In this document: piece by piece, positions 19,648 through 21,612 of the stretch
How the letters are laid out: each line of letters begins with the position of its first letter
How positions within the stretch are numbered: the stretch's first letter is position 1
Source of the DNA: a virus
Virus record (IMG/VR): IMGVR_UViG_3300032677_000188
Span: 1-21,612 of that record
Reading direction: 5' to 3' (one strand)
DNA: 21,612 bases
The notes under the pieces: model-generated
What the model was told of the DNA's origin: nothing
What the model saw: the letters and a program-made list of their open reading frames with translations, nothing else
Database searches by the model: none
Position numbers and translations under genes: made by a program

Positions 19648-19988
19648 AATCCAGCACCAAAGGCGCGAGGTTCCAACGTGAGTTCCTCCGTATGCGAAAG
19701 ATTGTCGAGGGACGGTCCGGAGGACTCTGTGAGGCTCCTAATTTCGTCACACGGGCGATTTCCCAAGACGACAGGGCACTTACCGAGGCGGCCTACTCGT
19801 GGCAGTTTGAGAACGCTTGCAACGGCAGGGCGTCGCACGTTCACCACCGGAAATATCGTTCGAGGGGTGGTACTAATTCACCGGCGAACCTCGTACATGT
19901 CTGTTCGTCGTGTCACGACTGGATTCACGCACATGGAGAAAAGTCGAACCTGCTGGGGCTTTCCCTGCGGGCTGAGGAGAACGAATGA
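19644..19988 (+). CDS. HNH endonuclease
   Basis: 114-residue HNH nuclease from GTG 19644 (GTGA overlap). Zinc ligands are probably C29, C59, C87 and C90. The beta-beta-alpha metal core has H67-H68 (HVHHRKYRSRGG), N82 (SPANLVHVC) and H91 with H95 (CHDWIH). The first two Cys are 30 residues apart instead of a tight pair, an insertion containing AISQDDRALTEAAYSWQF. HNH proteins near terminase genes assist packaging in HK97-like phages, and this one lies 950 bp before the small terminase; it could equally be a free-standing nuclease. Stop overlaps the next ATG (ATGA). Confidence 0.85.
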   Translation: MKSSTKGARFQREFLRMRKIVEGRSGGLCEAPNFVTRAISQDDRALTEAAYSWQFENACNGRASHVHHRKYRSRGGTNSPANLVHVCSSCHDWIHAHGEKSNLLGLSLRAEENE

Positions 19989-20323
19989 ACGAAATGCTGA
20001 GTTTTTTCCCAGACAACGTGGTTGAACTGAAGTCGTGGCAACGCCATTCCCCTCCATCTGTCCACTACTCGCAGGAGAGCATGGACGCAGCCTCTCTGAT
20101 CGTCCCAAAGCGCGGGCCACTGCAAGAAAGGGTGTTCGCTGCTATAAAAGCATCCCCGCACGGCCTTACTGACCAAGAAATCGCGAAGGTGACGGGATTG
20201 GACCCGAATACAACCAGACCCCGCAGAATCGAACTTACGAACGCTCGCAGCATAATTCAAGCGGGGACTCGTCCCACCCAGGCGGGTAGATTGGCAGTCG
20301 TATGGGTGGTGAACCGTGACTAG
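19985..20323 (+). CDS. Winged-helix DNA-binding protein
   Basis: 112-residue protein from ATG 19985 (ATGA overlap). The C-terminal two thirds hold a helix-turn-helix: LQERVFAAIKASPHGLTDQE, then IAKVTGLDPNTTRPRRIEL as the recognition helix, and a wing with TRPTQAGRLAVVWV. This LTDxEI...NTxRPRRxEL pattern is recurrent in phages, often in small proteins of the DNA-metabolism region. The first 35 residues look flexible. It could be a regulator of the early operons or a replication accessory protein; it is one of the few proteins in the window that could bind the promoter dyads. Confidence 0.7.
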   Translation: MNEMLSFFPDNVVELKSWQRHSPPSVHYSQESMDAASLIVPKRGPLQERVFAAIKASPHGLTDQEIAKVTGLDPNTTRPRRIELTNARSIIQAGTRPTQAGRLAVVWVVNRD

Positions 20324-20531
20324 GGATGAACGACGACTAGGGGATATCGCGAATGAACTCGAAAGACTGCGAGTAGAGATAGCCTCCGCCGATGACGATG
20401 CCGCCGAAGCGCGGGCGAAGAGGGCTGAAGTATGGAAACTCGCCGAGGAAATAGGCGTGAAGCGAGCACAGTTGGCCAGGTGGTCGGCCTGTGACCCCAT
20501 TCTAGTGACAAGAGCACTTCGAGACGTGTGA
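20316..20531 (+). CDS. Small coiled-coil protein with possible helix-turn-helix
   Basis: 71-residue charged protein from GTG 20316, overlapping the previous gene by eight bases. Residues about 8-40 form a long amphipathic helix rich in Glu, Arg and Ala (ANELERLRVEIASADDDAAE), likely a coiled coil. Residues 42-70 (LAEEIGVKRAQLARWSACDP) have the look of a helix-turn-helix. This helix plus HTH layout is common in small actinophage proteins with no assigned role. It ends in a GTGA overlap. Confidence 0.6.
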   Translation: MTRDERRLGDIANELERLRVEIASADDDAAEARAKRAEVWKLAEEIGVKRAQLARWSACDPILVTRALRDV

Positions 20532-20710
20532 GGAATTACTACATGACCGCCAACGACACCGAAAACCCAAGGGACAAGTATTTGTCCGTAAGAATCCGTC
20601 CCGCGCTTCGAGAGTTGATACTAGAGGACGCACTAGAGAATGAGATTTCCCAGGGGCAGGTAGTCCGGTCAATTCTGGCAGAGCATTATGTCCGACAGGG
20701 CAGATCGTGA
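20528..20710 (+). CDS. Ribbon-helix-helix-like small DNA-binding protein
   Basis: Up to 60 residues. KYLSVRIRPALRELILEDAL gives a beta strand followed by helix one, and ENEISQGQVVRSILAEHYV helix two, the CopG/Arc/MetJ layout. GTG 20528 is used here for its GTGA overlap, but ATG 20543, behind GAGG about nine bases upstream, is an equally good start and gives 55 residues. Ribbon-helix-helix proteins bind short dyads as dimers, so this is a candidate for the operator over the -35 boxes. The stop overlaps the next GTG. Confidence 0.65.
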   Translation: MRNYYMTANDTENPRDKYLSVRIRPALRELILEDALENEISQGQVVRSILAEHYVRQGRS

Positions 20711-20859
20711 AGGAACCACTTACGCCACTACAGGAGAGCGCAGCGAACGCCCATGAGGTCTACGAGACGTACGTCGGGGCAGGGTTTAGCGAAGATCAGG
20801 CAATGCAAATAGTCACCTCGATTGTTCGGGCCGCATTTAGAATAAATCGAGAGGACTAA
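20707..20859 (+). CDS. 50-residue helical protein, unknown function
   Basis: Starts at GTG 20707 in a GTGA overlap. Predicted two-helix protein: ESAANAHEVYETYVGAGFSE and EDQAMQIVTSIVRAAFRI. The pattern GFSEDQAMQIV resembles short UBA-like helical motifs often seen in phage small proteins (GFxxxQAxxLV). No metal or catalytic residues. It is the last gene of the early operon; the parS-like site begins 23 bases after its stop. Confidence 0.55.
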   Translation: MKEPLTPLQESAANAHEVYETYVGAGFSEDQAMQIVTSIVRAAFRINRED

Positions 20860-20882
20860 AGACTGCAGAACCGTTCCAATCT

Positions 20883-20896
20883 GTTTCACGTGAAAC
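20883..20896. promoter_or_regulatory. Perfect parS-like palindrome
   Basis: GTTTCACGTGAAAC is a 14-bp perfect palindrome identical to the chromosomal parS consensus known from Streptomyces and mycobacteria. With the base on its left it matches 15 of 16 positions of TGTTTCACGTGAAACA. It lies in the 78-bp gap before the small terminase gene, centred about 48 bases before the start codon. The expected chance occurrence of this exact 14-mer in the window is far below one in a thousand. No parA or parB gene is in the window. Confidence 0.8.
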
Positions 20897-20900
20897 CAAC

Positions 20901-20938
20901 CGGACAATGACCTAAAGGGATTGCTAACATCGGTTCTA
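20901..20938 (+). promoter_or_regulatory. Probable leaderless promoter for the terminase genes
   Basis: TAACAT at 20925-20930 with an extended TGC in front resembles the -10 elements of the three cassettes. A weak -35 (CGGACA, 20901-20906) lies 18 bases upstream. The -10 box ends seven bases before ATG 20938 and there is no Shine-Dalgarno, so transcription probably starts at or next to the start codon. Confidence 0.5.
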
Positions 20939-21435
20939 TGTCACCGGAAAAGATGGGGGTAGAACTCACTATCTCAGAACGAGATAACCGAGCCGCCTCT
21001 ATGAAACTCGCAGGACTGACCTACGAGGCAATAGCCCAGGAATTAGGCATCTCTCGCTCGACCGCTTTTGACGCCGTGGACAGGGCGATGAAGTCCGTAC
21101 CCTACGGGGACGCCGACTCCTTGCGGAAGATCGAACTGGCTCATTTGGAGAAGGCCCAGGCCAAAGCCTTTCAGATCCTTGAAGCCAAGCACATAGCGAT
21201 ATCCGCCAGTGGAAAGCCCGTCTACGACAATGGAGAACCCGTAGAGGACGATTCCGTTTCGCTGAAGGCTATTGACTCGATCATCAAGATTCAGACCCGA
21301 AGGGCGAAACTACTTGGGCTCGACGCTCCTACAAGGGTTCAGGCGATGGTCGGGATTATCACCCTTGACGACCAAAAGGCCGACATTCTCAACCTCTTTG
21401 ACCGATTGAAGGCCCGTGAGCTGGTCGAAGGCTAA
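20938..21435 (+). CDS. Terminase small subunit
   Basis: 165-residue protein that recognises the packaging site and feeds DNA to the large subunit. An N-terminal helix-turn-helix (LAGLTYEAIAQELGISRSTA, about 27-47) is followed by helices (DADSLRKIELAHLEKAQAKA) for oligomerisation, a short beta turn (ASGKPVYDNGEPVEDD) and a C-terminal helix-rich region (KAIDSIIKIQTRRAKLLGLD) typical of small terminases. It directly precedes the large terminase, which starts 20 bases before its stop. ATG 20938 is used with the leaderless promoter; ATG 20953 is a possible internal start without Shine-Dalgarno. Confidence 0.85.
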   Translation: MSPEKMGVELTISERDNRAASMKLAGLTYEAIAQELGISRSTAFDAVDRAMKSVPYGDADSLRKIELAHLEKAQAKAFQILEAKHIAISASGKPVYDNGEPVEDDSVSLKAIDSIIKIQTRRAKLLGLDAPTRVQAMVGIITLDDQKADILNLFDRLKARELVEG

Positions 21436-21612
21436 AACCGTCGCCAACTGGGAGCCGGAGAAACAACGGGAGTTTCTAGACTCCCTGAGTCCTGAGCAGG
21501 TCGGAGAATTGCAACTACGCCCCTGGTACTGGATTGGCCGACCCGAGCAGCAACTACCCGAAGGCGACTGGGACGTATGGCTTTTGCTGACTGGGAGAGG
21601 ATTTGGCAAGAC
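21416..21612 (+). CDS. Terminase large subunit, N-terminal part (3' end outside window)
   Basis: The first 65 residues of the packaging ATPase-nuclease. It starts at GTG 21416 within the end of the small terminase gene, with a frame that stays open to the window edge. After a helical N-terminus (NWEPEKQREFLDSLSPEQVG) comes WYWIGRPEQQLPEGDWDVWL and then LLLTGRGFGK, the Walker A-like P-loop of terminases, cut off just before the expected Thr. GRGFGKT is a recognised variant in actinophage large terminases. The nuclease domain and everything downstream lie beyond the window. Confidence 0.9.
   Translation, partial: MSWSKAKTVANWEPEKQREFLDSLSPEQVGELQLRPWYWIGRPEQQLPEGDWDVWLLLTGRGFGK

Noticed and set aside
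1-21612. tRNA genes, integrase, IS elements, attachment site
   Set aside because: Looked for by eye on both strands; nothing met the standard, though a tRNA cannot be fully excluded without a covariance-model search.

Overview
The window reads as part of the genome of a tailed, siphovirus-like phage of an actinobacterium. The host assignment rests on a WhiB-type Fe-S regulator, a secreted Rpf-like muralytic protein, frequent GTG starts and a perfect copy of the parS palindrome used by Streptomyces and Mycobacterium. Every gene I can support is on the + strand, and most neighbours overlap through ATGA, GTGA, TAATG or TAGTG junctions, so they form a few long polycistronic units. No integrase, repressor, tRNA, IS element or CRISPR array is visible, so lifestyle cannot be decided. 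Both ends cut genes: the major tail protein at the left and the large terminase at the right. The missing portal/capsid block presumably lies between them on a circular or permuted genome.

Positions 1-10566 are the tail and virion module: major tail protein, tail assembly chaperone with a clear -1 frameshift site, HK97 gp10-like protein, a short tape measure protein, a hub-like minor tail protein carrying an inserted LamG-like domain, and a run of beta-rich surface proteins. The last group includes a YVTN beta-propeller, a Gp80-like protein and a fibre-like protein built of exact 18-residue repeats. Positions 10608-11302 hold WhiB and the Rpf-like lysin, followed by a strong hairpin terminator.

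Positions 11422-20859 are the early/DNA-metabolism region. Three near-identical promoter-leader cassettes (73 bp identical in two copies, 66 bp with one mismatch in the third) start three transcription units. These are (1) Gam-like plus ERF recombination proteins, followed by a terminator and a replication-type winged-helix gene; (2) small zinc-ribbon proteins and two consecutive beta-solenoid repeat proteins of different period, then a chain of tiny cistrons; (3) two tiny membrane peptides, a Cys-rich peptide, an SNF2-like helicase, a beta-class DNA methyltransferase, an HNH nuclease and small DNA-binding proteins. Each cassette has TAGACA-17-TGCTACACT promoter elements, a dyad over the -35 box and a good Shine-Dalgarno site, which suggests coordinated control by one regulator.

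Positions 20860-21612 carry the parS-like palindrome, a probable leaderless promoter, the small terminase and the start of the large terminase. No stretch longer than about 190 bases lacks a gene. The largest gaps (11303-11486 and 12818-12939) hold terminators and, in the first, a promoter.
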